A DNA stretch of 64,000 bases from Jatrophihabitans sp. GAS493. Its GTDB lineage: Bacteria; Actinomycetota; Actinomycetes; Mycobacteriales; Jatrophihabitantaceae. The notes beneath the pieces were generated by a model. The model was given only the letters and a program-made list of their open reading frames with translations. It was not told the DNA's origin and made no database searches. Of this stretch, positions 23,952 to 31,872 are shown one piece after another (within the stretch, counting starts at the first letter, position 1; the number at the start of each line of letters is the position of its first letter). Made by a program: the position numbers and the translations under genes. Location: contig NZ_LT907982.1 of the NCBI RefSeq assembly GCF_900230215.1, positions 2,480,001-2,544,000 of the forward strand, given 5' to 3'.

Positions 23952-24042
23952 GACGTTCACGGTAGTCGCCGTGAGCAGACCGTTACTCACTGGTAATAGG
24001 AATTGCGCGCCGCAGAAATTTGCTCTCGCCATTCTTCCGCTT

Positions 24043-24056
24043 ACCGAGTGCTCGGT
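24043..24056. promoter_or_regulatory. 14-bp palindromic operator candidate (ACCGAG-TG-CTCGGT)
   Basis: Perfect 6-bp arms around TG lie in the divergent space between the flavin reductase and the amide operon. The arm sequence looks like sites bound by TetR-family repressors. No regulator gene is adjacent, so the binder is unknown. Confidence 0.5.
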
Positions 24057-24140
24057 TTGAACCGGATATCACCGCCGTTCCAAGTGAGCCTCGTATTGAC
24101 GTGATAGCGCGACCGTCGCAGCGCGCAGAAGGAGATTGCA

Positions 24141-25871
24141 ATGTCCTCGGATATCTCAGAAGTTCCGCCACCACCCGTCGTTCCGCCCTCGTTGCCGCAC
24201 TCGGCAATGGAGAAGCAGGTAGCTCGCAGTTACAACTCGATGGTCGACAACGAGACTCTTGAGGACTACTCCCTTAGGTATGCTCCAAAGTCCTTTAGGA
24301 AGTGGACCGAATTCACGGTCGCTACCACGGCACTCGGCGGCATCGCCTATCTAGCCGACTTCGCAATCGGCGCCTCCATCGCCATCACCCACGGCTTCAC
24401 CAACGCGCTCGCGTCGGTACTGGTTGCCGCGCTCGTCATCTTCCTGACGTCGGTCCCGATCGCCTACTACTCGGCCAAGTACTCGATCGACATGGACCTT
24501 CTGACCCGCGCGGCCGGCTTCGGATACCTCGGCTCGACCTTCACCTCGATCGTCTACGCCAGCTTCACCTTCATCTTCTTTGCCCTTGAGGGCTCGATCA
24601 TGGCCCAGGCGTTCAATACCGGATTCGGGCTGCCGCTCTCGCTCGGCTATATCCTGGCGTCACTGATCGTCATTCCGCTCGTGGTCTTCGGAATGACAGC
24701 GATGTCGAAGCTGCAGGTGTGGACGCAACCGGTCTGGTTGATCCTCATGTTTGCCCCGTTCGTTTACATCGCCTTCACCGAGCCGAGCAAATACTCTGAC
24801 TTCACGAGTTTCTCCGGCAACAACGGCAGCTCGGACTTCAGCGGCATCGGGTTCGGTCTCGGAATGGGCGTCGCCCTCTCGCTGATCGCCCAGATCGGTG
24901 AGCAAGTGGATTATCTGCGGTTCATGCCGCAGAAGACGACTGCGAATGCCAAGAAGTGGTGGACGGCGGTTATCGCCGCCGGCCCCGGCTGGGTCATCCT
25001 GGGCGCGGCCAAGCAGCTCGGCGGGGCCTTCCTGGCCTTCTATGTCGCGGCCCAGGGCGTCAGCCTGACCAAGGCGGGGGAGCCCATCGAGCAGTACATC
25101 GGTGGCTTCGGCGCGTTCATGACCACCGGTGCCGTGGGCCTGGCCGTCTTCTTCGTGGTGCTGTCGCAGATCAAGATCAACGTCGTCAACGCGTACTCCG
25201 GGTCGCTGTCGTGGTCGAACTTCTTCTCCCGGGTGCTGCACTACCACCCCGGTCGGGTCGTCTGGATCTTCTTCAACGTCGGCATCGCGCTCACCCTCAT
25301 GGAGATGGGCGTCTTCAGTTTCCTCAACACGGTGCTCGGCTTCTACTCCAACGTTGCCATCGCCTGGATCGGTGCCCTCGTCGCCGACCTGGTGGTGAAC
25401 AAGCCGCTCGGTCTCAGTCCACCGATAATCGAGTTCAAGCGAGCCCACCTGTACAACTTCAACCCGGTCGGCTTCGGGTCGATGGTGGTCGCCTCGACCG
25501 TGTCGATCATGGCCTTCTACAACTGGTTCGGCGCCTACCCGCAGGCCTTCTCGCCCTTCATCGCGCTGGCGCTGGCCTTCGTCCTCTCACCGCTGCTGGC
25601 CGTCGTGACGAAGGGGAAGTACTACATCGCGCGGGAGGACACCCTGGCCGAGCCGCTGATGGTGGACGGGCAGCTCTCTGCGGTCACCCTCGAGTGCAGC
25701 GTCTGCACGACGTCCTTCGAACGGCCGGATATGGCGAACTGCCCATTCCACAACGGTCCGATCTGTTCACTCTGCTGCAGCCTCGACAAGAAGTGTCATG
25801 ACATGTGCAAGAAGGCCGACGCCCAGCTGATCCAGCTCAGCTCACCGCCGGCCTCCGAAGCGGCGCGGTAG
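24141..25871 (+). CDS. NCS1-family permease with a cysteine-rich C-terminal tail
   Basis: A 576-aa transporter with about twelve membrane helices and NCS1 (nucleobase-cation-symport) sequence, for example DNETLEDYSLRYAPKSFRKW at the start and SQIKINVVNAYSGSLSWSN later. Residues 516-560 form an added cytoplasmic domain with eight Cys (519, 522, 534, 542, 545, 546, 552, 556) plus His, a probable zinc or Fe-S site. It heads an operon with fmdB and fmdA, so the substrate is likely a short amide or a related amine/urea compound. AGAAGGAG is a good SD. The tail resembles the linker of permease-histidine kinase fusions, but no kinase follows. Confidence 0.8.
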   Translation: MSSDISEVPPPPVVPPSLPHSAMEKQVARSYNSMVDNETLEDYSLRYAPKSFRKWTEFTVATTALGGIAYLADFAIGASIAITHGFTNALASVLVAALVIFLTSVPIAYYSAKYSIDMDLLTRAAGFGYLGSTFTSIVYASFTFIFFALEGSIMAQAFNTGFGLPLSLGYILASLIVIPLVVFGMTAMSKLQVWTQPVWLILMFAPFVYIAFTEPSKYSDFTSFSGNNGSSDFSGIGFGLGMGVALSLIAQIGEQVDYLRFMPQKTTANAKKWWTAVIAAGPGWVILGAAKQLGGAFLAFYVAAQGVSLTKAGEPIEQYIGGFGAFMTTGAVGLAVFFVVLSQIKINVVNAYSGSLSWSNFFSRVLHYHPGRVVWIFFNVGIALTLMEMGVFSFLNTVLGFYSNVAIAWIGALVADLVVNKPLGLSPPIIEFKRAHLYNFNPVGFGSMVVASTVSIMAFYNWFGAYPQAFSPFIALALAFVLSPLLAVVTKGKYYIAREDTLAEPLMVDGQLSAVTLECSVCTTSFERPDMANCPFHNGPICSLCCSLDKKCHDMCKKADAQLIQLSSPPASEAAR

Positions 25872-25887
25872 ATCGCGCGGCCCCACC

Positions 25888-26181
25888 GTGCCGATCTACG
25901 AGTTCCGATGCCCGTCGTGTGCTGAGTTTCGGCTCTCCCTTCCGATATCGGCCGAGACATCAGCGCCGGTTCGCTGCCCGGTCTGCTCGGAGCGCTCACC
26001 TCGAGTGTTCCGAGCGCCGGGCGTGGCCCGCACGCCGACCGGCCTCGCCACCGCACGCGGCCCCGAGGAGGCGAGCCGCGACCAACCGCAGGTCGTGCGA
26101 CGAGCCGCTACCCCGCACAAGGGCGGGGAGCGGTCGCCGCTGCGGGCTAAGCCGCACCTGCCCGCGCTGCCTCGGCCCTGA
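25888..26181 (+). CDS. fmdB: FmdB family zinc-ribbon protein
   Basis: A 97-aa protein. VPIYEFRCPSC opens the FmdB zinc ribbon, with Cys8, Cys11, Cys30 and Cys33 as ligands; the remaining 60 residues are basic and disordered. FmdB proteins accompany formamidase genes and were proposed as regulators of fmdA. The GTG start is 16 nt after the permease stop. The tail is longer and more Arg-rich than usual, which fits nucleic-acid binding. Confidence 0.8.
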   Translation: MPIYEFRCPSCAEFRLSLPISAETSAPVRCPVCSERSPRVFRAPGVARTPTGLATARGPEEASRDQPQVVRRAATPHKGGERSPLRAKPHLPALPRP

Positions 26182-26195
26182 GCGGTAAGGGCGCG

Positions 26196-26240
26196 TCTTC
26201 TCTTCAACCGTCTTCCCTCCAACCGACTTCTCCCCAACCG
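26196..26240 (+). repeat. Three imperfect 15-bp repeats upstream of fmdA
   Basis: TCTTCTCTTCAACCG, TCTTCCCTCCAACCG and ACTTCTCCCCAACCG are consecutive and end 16 nt before the formamidase start codon. They could be protein-binding sites or slippage products. Confidence 0.7.
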
Positions 26241-26256
26241 ATCGAAAGGTTTCCCT

Positions 26257-27504
26257 GTGCCCGAAGTTGTCTTCTCGGTGGATCAGTCCAAGTCGATGCG
26301 GGATCAGACCGTCCCGGGTCACAACCGCTGGCATCCCGACATTCCGGCCGTGGCCTGGGTGAAGCCGGGAGACGAGTTCCGGATGGAGTGCAAGGAATGG
26401 ACCGACAATCAGATCGGCAACAACGACTCGGCCAATGACGTGCGTGATGTCGACCTCACGGTTGCGCACATGCTGAGCGGCCCGATCGGAGTCGAAGGTG
26501 CCGAGCCGGGCGACCTGCTGGTGCTGGACATTCTCGACCTCGGCCCGGTGCCGCAGGAGGTCGGGCCGGCGCCGGGGCAGGGTTGGGGTTACACCGGCAT
26601 CTTCGCCAAGTCCAACGCCGGCGGATTCCTCACTGACTACTACCCAGACGCGGCCAAGGCCATCTGGGACTTTCACGGACAGGTCGCGACCTCGCGGCAC
26701 ATCCCCGGCGTGAGCTACACCGGGATCACCCACCCGGGTCTCTTCGGGACCGCTCCGTCGGCGGAACTGCTGGCCCGCTGGAACGCCCGGGAACGTGCGC
26801 TCATTGCCACCGACCCCACCCGGGTCCCCGATCTCGCGCTGCCACCGGAGCCCGTCGGCACGCTCGCTGGAACGCTGACCGGGGCCGAGATGGAGCGCGT
26901 CGGCGCCGAAGGGGCCCGCACCGTCCCGGCCCGGGAGAACGGCGGCAACCACGACATCAAGAACTTCACCCGGGGGTCGCGAGTCTTCTACCCGGTTCAC
27001 GTGGCCGGCGCGCTGCTCTCCGGAGGCGACCTGCACTTCAGCCAGGGTGATGGCGAGATCACCTTCTGCGGAGCCATCGAGATGGGTGGCTTCATCGATT
27101 TCCACGTCGACCTGATCAAGGGAGGCATGCAGACCTACGGGGTAACCACGAACCCGATCTTCATGCCGGGACGAGTCGAGCCGAGGTATTCGGAGTTCCT
27201 TAGTTTCATTGGCATCTCGGTCGATCATGACACCGACACGAATCACTACCTGGACGCGACCCTGGCCTACAAACGGGCCTGCCTCAACGCGGTCGAGTAT
27301 CTGAAGAAGTTCGGCTACTCCGGCGAGCAGGCCTATCTGATCCTGGGCTCGGCGCCGATCGAGGGTCGGATCAGCGGCGTAGTCGATATCCCCAACGCCT
27401 GCTGTTCGCTCTACCTGCCGACTCAGATCTTCGACTTCGACATCACTCCCTCCGCGGCCGGGCCGCAGTGGGGCGACCGAGGGGCGTGCGCACTCACGTC
27501 ATAG
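26257..27504 (+). CDS. fmdA: Formamidase (acetamidase/formamidase family)
   Basis: A 415-aa cytoplasmic amidase of normal length. Family marks include HNRWHPDIPAVAWVKPGDEFRMEC at the N-terminus, WTDNQIGNNDSANDVRDVDL, GVSYTGITHPGLFGTAPS and HVAGALLSGGDLHFSQGDGEI. It hydrolyses formamide (or acetamide) to formate and ammonia, supplying nitrogen. GTG 26257 has GAAAGG 7 nt upstream. It is the last gene of the permease-fmdB-fmdA operon. Confidence 0.92.
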   Translation: MPEVVFSVDQSKSMRDQTVPGHNRWHPDIPAVAWVKPGDEFRMECKEWTDNQIGNNDSANDVRDVDLTVAHMLSGPIGVEGAEPGDLLVLDILDLGPVPQEVGPAPGQGWGYTGIFAKSNAGGFLTDYYPDAAKAIWDFHGQVATSRHIPGVSYTGITHPGLFGTAPSAELLARWNARERALIATDPTRVPDLALPPEPVGTLAGTLTGAEMERVGAEGARTVPARENGGNHDIKNFTRGSRVFYPVHVAGALLSGGDLHFSQGDGEITFCGAIEMGGFIDFHVDLIKGGMQTYGVTTNPIFMPGRVEPRYSEFLSFIGISVDHDTDTNHYLDATLAYKRACLNAVEYLKKFGYSGEQAYLILGSAPIEGRISGVVDIPNACCSLYLPTQIFDFDITPSAAGPQWGDRGACALTS

Positions 27505-27534
27505 TCGCGCCGCACGCGCTCGTGAGATGGTGAT

Positions 27535-27945
27535 GTGGTGAAGACGCTGCTGAACATCATCTGGCTGGTGCTTGCCGGCTTCTGGATGGCGATCGCCTAT
27601 GTGGTGGCCGGCGTGATCTGCTGCCTGCTCATCATCACCATCCCGTTCGGCATCGCCTCGTTCCGAATCGCCAGCTATGCGCTCTGGCCGTTCGGGCGGA
27701 CGGTGATTCGTCGCGACGATGCCGGCGTCGGATCGGCGATCGGCAACGTTCTCTGGGTGATCGTGGCCGGCGTCTGGCTGGCGCTCGGGCACATCATCAC
27801 CGGCATCCTGCTCTGCTGCACGATCATCGGAATCCCGCTCGGCGTCGCCAGCTTCAAGCTCGTCCCCATCTCCCTGCTCCCGCTCGGACGACAGATCGTG
27901 CCCACCGACTCGATCGGCGTCTACCGGCCCGTGCCGGTCGACTGA
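27535..27945 (+). CDS. YccF-domain inner membrane protein
   Basis: A 136-aa protein made of two YccF repeats. Each has a membrane helix pair with the motif IPFGIASFRIASYALWPFGR or IPLGVASFKLVPISLLPLGR. The function of the family is not established. Two consecutive GTG codons (27535, 27538) could start it. It lies 30 nt after fmdA but has no evident functional link, and it precedes the toxin cassette. Confidence 0.85.
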   Translation: MVKTLLNIIWLVLAGFWMAIAYVVAGVICCLLIITIPFGIASFRIASYALWPFGRTVIRRDDAGVGSAIGNVLWVIVAGVWLALGHIITGILLCCTIIGIPLGVASFKLVPISLLPLGRQIVPTDSIGVYRPVPVD

Positions 27946-27997
27946 GCACGACAATCGGACTTTGACGGGGCCGGAAGCCGCGGGATACGTTCCTTCG

Positions 27998-28438
27998 GTG
28001 ACGGAGGCTACGAATGGGCGCGACGCGGTCTCTGCCTTCGCTGGGCGCATCGCCGCCCTCCACGCACAGACCGAGCAGGCCCGAGCCGCGCTGGTCGACA
28101 CCACGGCGTCGGCGAGCAGCCCGGACGGTTCGGTGACCCTGAGTGTGAACCCGGCCGGGGTACTGACCGCCATCCAGTTCGGGCCGGCCAGCCGCGACCT
28201 TCCCTCCACCGAACTCGCGGCAGCCGTGCTGGCCACCCTGAACGACGCCCGCATCGCCGTGCTGCGCGACGCGGCGGCCAAGGTCGCCGCTGCGGTGGGG
28301 GAGGCTACCGAGCCGGTCGCGCTGCTGCAGCGTCAGATCGAGGAACTCATCCAGGCTGCGCCGCCCAAGCCCGGTGACGTAGCCGATGACAACGACGATG
28401 ACGATCACGATGACGGCTACGGCGGGCGAGGCCTGTGA
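27998..28438 (+). CDS. YbaB/EbfC-like protein of a type VII secretion-type cassette
   Basis: A 146-aa protein. Residues 10-115 fit the YbaB/EbfC fold: a long helix (FAGRIAALHAQTEQARAALV), a small beta sheet (GSVTLSVNPAGVLTAIQFG) and a second helix (AAAVLATLNDARIAVLRDAAAKVAAAV). The tail is acidic and Asp-rich. In actinobacteria such proteins commonly precede WXG100-type genes and are annotated as DNA-binding or secretion-associated. GTG 27998 is the likely start; a TTG at 27962 would extend it. It lies 6 nt before the WXG gene. Confidence 0.75.
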   Translation: MTEATNGRDAVSAFAGRIAALHAQTEQARAALVDTTASASSPDGSVTLSVNPAGVLTAIQFGPASRDLPSTELAAAVLATLNDARIAVLRDAAAKVAAAVGEATEPVALLQRQIEELIQAAPPKPGDVADDNDDDDHDDGYGGRGL

Positions 28439-28444
28439 CGCGCG

Positions 28445-29164
28445 ATGGCGATTGAACTACCGGGCCCGGTCGCGGATTTCCTCAACTTCATCGGGATCAT
28501 GTGGCCGAACGTCAACGAGGACAAGGTTCGTGAGTTCGGCGAGCACGTCGCTCAGTTCGGGCACGATCTGCAGAGCACCCATCAGAGCGCGACCTCCATC
28601 ATCGGTGACCTCGGGATGGCCTACCAGGGTGCGAGCTATGAGCAGCTCCTCGCTACCTGGGGCCAGATGTCGAGCACCCACCTCACTGAACTGATCGACG
28701 GGTGCTCAGTCGTTGCCGGCTCAATGGGTGTGGCGGCTGACGTCGTCATCGGGATGAAGGTGGAGGCGATCGCCGAGCTGGTGGTGCTGGCCGCCGAGTT
28801 CGTGGCCGACCAGGTAGCCGCGGTGGCGACCTTCGGCATCGCCGAGGCGGCGCTGGCCCTCATCGAGCTGGAGGGGCGCCAGCTGGTGAAGTTCCTGGAG
28901 CAGGAGCTCGTCCAATTCATCGTCGCCCACGTCATCGAGGCTGCGGTCGGACCGTTGGTGGTCAAGGTGGAGCAGGCCGCCGAGGGCCTGGTGTACCGAG
29001 GTGTCAGTTCCGCGTTGGGGGTCAGCGGCGGGTCCGGCGCGTCGTTCCAGATAGTCCCGGAGCAGGTGAGCGCGTACGCGGCCACCATCCGTCAGCAGGC
29101 CGAGACCTTCGCCGGCCAGGCCGATGCCTTCACCGTCACCGCCGCGTCGATGAGCTTCGAGTGA
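28445..29164 (+). CDS. WXG100-superfamily / T7SS carrier protein
   Basis: A 239-aa, mostly helical protein. The N-terminal 90 residues match the T7SS signal module of actinobacterial polymorphic toxins (MAIELPGPVADFLNFIGIMW, REFGEHVAQFGHDL, AYQGASYEQLLATWGQM). A hydrophobic helical middle (about 95-200) and a C-terminal helix (EQVSAYAATIRQQAETFAGQA) follow. It probably delivers the toxin of the next gene through an ESX-like machine encoded elsewhere. Its TGA stop lies inside an 11-bp tandem repeat and is in frame with the toxin start 18 nt downstream. Confidence 0.75.
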   Translation: MAIELPGPVADFLNFIGIMWPNVNEDKVREFGEHVAQFGHDLQSTHQSATSIIGDLGMAYQGASYEQLLATWGQMSSTHLTELIDGCSVVAGSMGVAADVVIGMKVEAIAELVVLAAEFVADQVAAVATFGIAEAALALIELEGRQLVKFLEQELVQFIVAHVIEAAVGPLVVKVEQAAEGLVYRGVSSALGVSGGSGASFQIVPEQVSAYAATIRQQAETFAGQADAFTVTAASMSFE

Positions 29165-29183
29165 GCTTCGAGTGAGCTTCCAA
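29151..29183 (+). repeat. Three 11-bp tandem repeats across the carrier stop and toxin start
   Basis: TGAGCTTCGAG at 29151-29161 and 29162-29172, then TGAGCTTCCAA at 29173-29183. The second copy's TGA is the carrier stop codon, and the third copy ends on the first base of the toxin ATG. Because 11 is not a multiple of three, loss or gain of a copy would shift the frame between the two genes. Confidence 0.85.
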
Positions 29184-30013
29184 TGAGCAACGAGATCGTC
29201 CGGGCGCTGGAGAACGCCGCCAAACAGGTCGTCGAAGCACTCGGCAAGGGCGCCAAGGGGGCCGAGCGGAGGCTGCTGCATTCCACGGCCGACAACCTGG
29301 AGCGCTCGGCGGCCAGCCACGTCGAGAACGATGCCAAGGCGGCCCGGGAACTCGAGGATGCCGCTCGCGGCGACGGGAGTGTCCGCGCCCCGCACGGTGC
29401 TGACGCGCCCGCTCCGACAACTTCGTCGGCCGGCCCGAGCAGCGGAGCGAATCTCCGTCACGACCTGGCCGACGCCGCCGACCTGCCGAACCCGGGGCGG
29501 CCGCTCTCAGCCGAGGAGTACCCCTACCTGCAACCGCCGTCGTCTGACCTGGAGGCCGAGGCGGTGGCGGGATCAAGACCTCCGTCGGCCCGTCACCTCG
29601 TCTCCGATCCGGGCGATCGCCCGGTGCCGACGCGCGAGGACCTGACGTCATTCAATGGTCCGGTCGCGCCGACGACGGTGCAGCCGGGGGAGACGATCTA
29701 CCGGGTGGTGGGCGATGGGACCTGGCCGACCGGTGGCTTCTGGTCGCGGACGCCCCCGGCCAGCGAGTCGGAGCTGCGGTCAGACTATGCGGTACTGAAC
29801 GAGTGGAACGGCGACCACGGCGTGGTCGCCTATACCCCGACCGAGCCGATCCGGGTGTGGGAGGGTGAGGTCGCTGCCCAGTACGCCTCGGGCGGAGACG
29901 ATTCGCATTACCTGCCGGGCGGTGCGCAGCAGATCTGGATTCCGCGCGGGTCGGTCAGTGGCGAGAACGGGCATTGGGTGATCGCCCCGATGCCGGGAGG
30001 GAGTACACCGTGA
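29183..30013 (+). CDS. Candidate polymorphic toxin with an unassigned C-terminal domain
   Basis: A 276-aa protein. A helical N-terminus (1-62) is followed by a Pro/Ala/Ser-rich linker (65-160) and a compact Trp-rich domain (about 165-266): GETIYRVVGDGTWPTGGFW, YAVLNEWNGDHGV, RVWEGEVAAQY and YLPGGAQQIWIPRG. The domain's opening YRV and closing GG-x-QQ-I resemble NAD-using ADP-ribosyltransferase-like toxins, but I cannot name a family, so this is inference. There is no signal peptide. The stop overlaps the next gene as GTGA, the usual layout of a toxin and its immunity gene. Confidence 0.65.
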   Translation: MSNEIVRALENAAKQVVEALGKGAKGAERRLLHSTADNLERSAASHVENDAKAARELEDAARGDGSVRAPHGADAPAPTTSSAGPSSGANLRHDLADAADLPNPGRPLSAEEYPYLQPPSSDLEAEAVAGSRPPSARHLVSDPGDRPVPTREDLTSFNGPVAPTTVQPGETIYRVVGDGTWPTGGFWSRTPPASESELRSDYAVLNEWNGDHGVVAYTPTEPIRVWEGEVAAQYASGGDDSHYLPGGAQQIWIPRGSVSGENGHWVIAPMPGGSTP

Positions 30014-30453
30014 CGGCAGCAGCGGGCGGCATCACCGCCGATGGGGTCGAACGGCTGGTCGGCAAGGCCCGGGCGGTGGTGCAGGCCGTCGATGAACTGC
30101 GTAGTGTCGCGCCGACCGCCGCCGATCTAGATTGGGCGGACTTCCGGGCCGCCCGCCTGCACGAGCGCTGGGCCGCGCTCGGCCGGGTGATGCAGCGCGG
30201 GGACGCGAACGGGTTCGCCGGCACCATCGAGGCGATCGTGTCGAATGGGCGTCCGCTCGACGATGCGCCGGTGAATATGCAGAAATTCATCTCACCCCTG
30301 CACGTCTTGCTCAACGATCTGGCCGAGGAGTACGCGGCGGTGATCGAACCGCTCGTCGAGGGGAACGCCTTCAGCGAAGCGACGCTCGCCCGCTTCCGAG
30401 AACTCCTGCCACCGCTGGCCCCGCTGCCGGCAAGCCCGCCCGAGGGCCGGTAG
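30010..30453 (+). CDS. Candidate immunity protein of the toxin cassette
   Basis: A 147-aa, all-helical, acidic protein with no recognised domain, signal or membrane segment. GTG 30010 overlaps the toxin's TGA (GTGA), which ties its synthesis to the toxin. Helices include ADGVERLVGKARAVVQAVDEL and SPLHVLLNDLAEEYAAVIEPL. Immunity function is inferred from position and size only. Confidence 0.6.
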   Translation: MTAAAGGITADGVERLVGKARAVVQAVDELRSVAPTAADLDWADFRAARLHERWAALGRVMQRGDANGFAGTIEAIVSNGRPLDDAPVNMQKFISPLHVLLNDLAEEYAAVIEPLVEGNAFSEATLARFRELLPPLAPLPASPPEGR

Positions 30454-30603
30454 TCAGCGAACGGCCACGTCAAGTAGTTGTTAGGCGATCCGGTCTCTAT
30501 CCACAGCTGTGGTGATCGTCATTTGGCTTCGCTGTGTAGTCGTATAGCGTGCGCCTCTAACGCGATACGCAGAGGCTGCTGGCTAGCCGCGGGGGGAGGG
30601 GCA

Positions 30604-31872
30604 ATGGCGTCTGGGCAGAGCATCGTCGAGGACGAGGTTCGGGAGCTCATTCAGCGACGGGGCATCGACCCGATCGTCGAACCGGCCACCACCCGTCGCC
30701 TCGTCGAAGAGGTGATCGGCGAGTATCTGGATCGCTCCGTCACGTCCTCGCTTCCACCGCTCGGGGACCCGGCCGCGTTGTTGCGCGCAGTGCTCGACTC
30801 GGTCTCCGGCTTCGGGCCGCTGCAGCCGTTCCTGGACGACCGGACGGTCGAAGAGATATGGATAAACGAGCCGGGGCGGGTATTCATCGCCCGACGCGGC
30901 CGCTCCGAGCTCACCACCCTCATCCTCTCCACTGAGCAGGTGGCCGAACTGGTCGAGCGGATGCTGCGGGCCTCAGGACGCCGGCTGGACCTCTCCAGCC
31001 CGTTCGTCGACGCGATGCTCCCGGACGGATCTCGTCTACACGTTGTCATCCCGCAGATCACCCGGACCCATATGGCCGTCAACATCCGCAAGTTTATAAG
31101 GGGAATCTCGACCCTTGACGAGCTGATCGCGCTCAACGCGCTTCCGGCGGCGGCCGCCCGGTTCCTGGAGGCCAGCGTCGTGGCCGGGCTGAACATCCTG
31201 GTCAGCGGGGGCACCCAGGCTGGAAAGACAACGCTGTTGAATGCCCTCTGTGCTGCGATTCCGGCGCGCGAACGGGTCATCACGGTGGAGGAGGTCTTTG
31301 AACTTCAACTGGGTCTTCCGGACGTCGTGTCGATGCAGACGCGTCAGGCCAATCTGGAGGGTACCGGGGAGATTCCCCTGCGAAGACTGGTGAAAGAGGC
31401 GCTGCGGATGCGTCCGTCTCGGCTGGTCGTCGGCGAGGTCCGCCAGGAGGAGTGCCTCGACCTGCTCATCGCGCTCAACAGCGGCCTTCCAGGAATGTGC
31501 ACGCTGCATGCCAACTCGGCCCGGGAAGCCCTGGTCAAGATGTGCACCCTCCCGCTGCTGGCCGGCGAGAACGTGTCGGGCGCGTTCGTACTGCCGACGG
31601 TGGCGACGAGCGTCGATCTCGTGGTGCACCTCGGCTCGGAGGCATCCGGCCACCGCCGGGTGCGTGAGATCGTCGCCGTTCCCGGACGAATCGAGGGTGA
31701 CACGATCGAGACGGCAGACATCTTCACGTCGGTGCGGGGCCGCCTGGAGCGGGGCGACGGCTACCCGCCACATCTGCAGCGGTTCGAGCAGGCCGGTGTC
31801 GATGTGGCCGAGCTGCTCGGTTCAGCTGGTCGCCACAGCACGGCGCGGTCATTGGCTGAGCGGGTGAGCTGA
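30604..31872 (+). CDS. tadA: Tad/Flp pilus assembly ATPase (CpaF/TadA family)
   Basis: A 422-aa secretion ATPase. The N-terminal domain (about 1-130) contains IWINEPGRVFIARRGR. The core has Walker A SGGTQAGKTT (about 201-210), an Asp/Glu-rich ITVEEVFELQL box, Walker B RLVVGEVRQEE and a His box around MCTLHANSAREA. It powers pilin assembly or secretion at the inner membrane face. ATG 30604 has a GGGGGAGGGG SD just upstream. A 150-nt leader separates it from the immunity gene, with TTGGCT-N16-TAGCGT at about 30523-30550 as a possible promoter. It is coupled to tadB without a gap. Confidence 0.88.
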   Translation: MASGQSIVEDEVRELIQRRGIDPIVEPATTRRLVEEVIGEYLDRSVTSSLPPLGDPAALLRAVLDSVSGFGPLQPFLDDRTVEEIWINEPGRVFIARRGRSELTTLILSTEQVAELVERMLRASGRRLDLSSPFVDAMLPDGSRLHVVIPQITRTHMAVNIRKFIRGISTLDELIALNALPAAAARFLEASVVAGLNILVSGGTQAGKTTLLNALCAAIPARERVITVEEVFELQLGLPDVVSMQTRQANLEGTGEIPLRRLVKEALRMRPSRLVVGEVRQEECLDLLIALNSGLPGMCTLHANSAREALVKMCTLPLLAGENVSGAFVLPTVATSVDLVVHLGSEASGHRRVREIVAVPGRIEGDTIETADIFTSVRGRLERGDGYPPHLQRFEQAGVDVAELLGSAGRHSTARSLAERVS

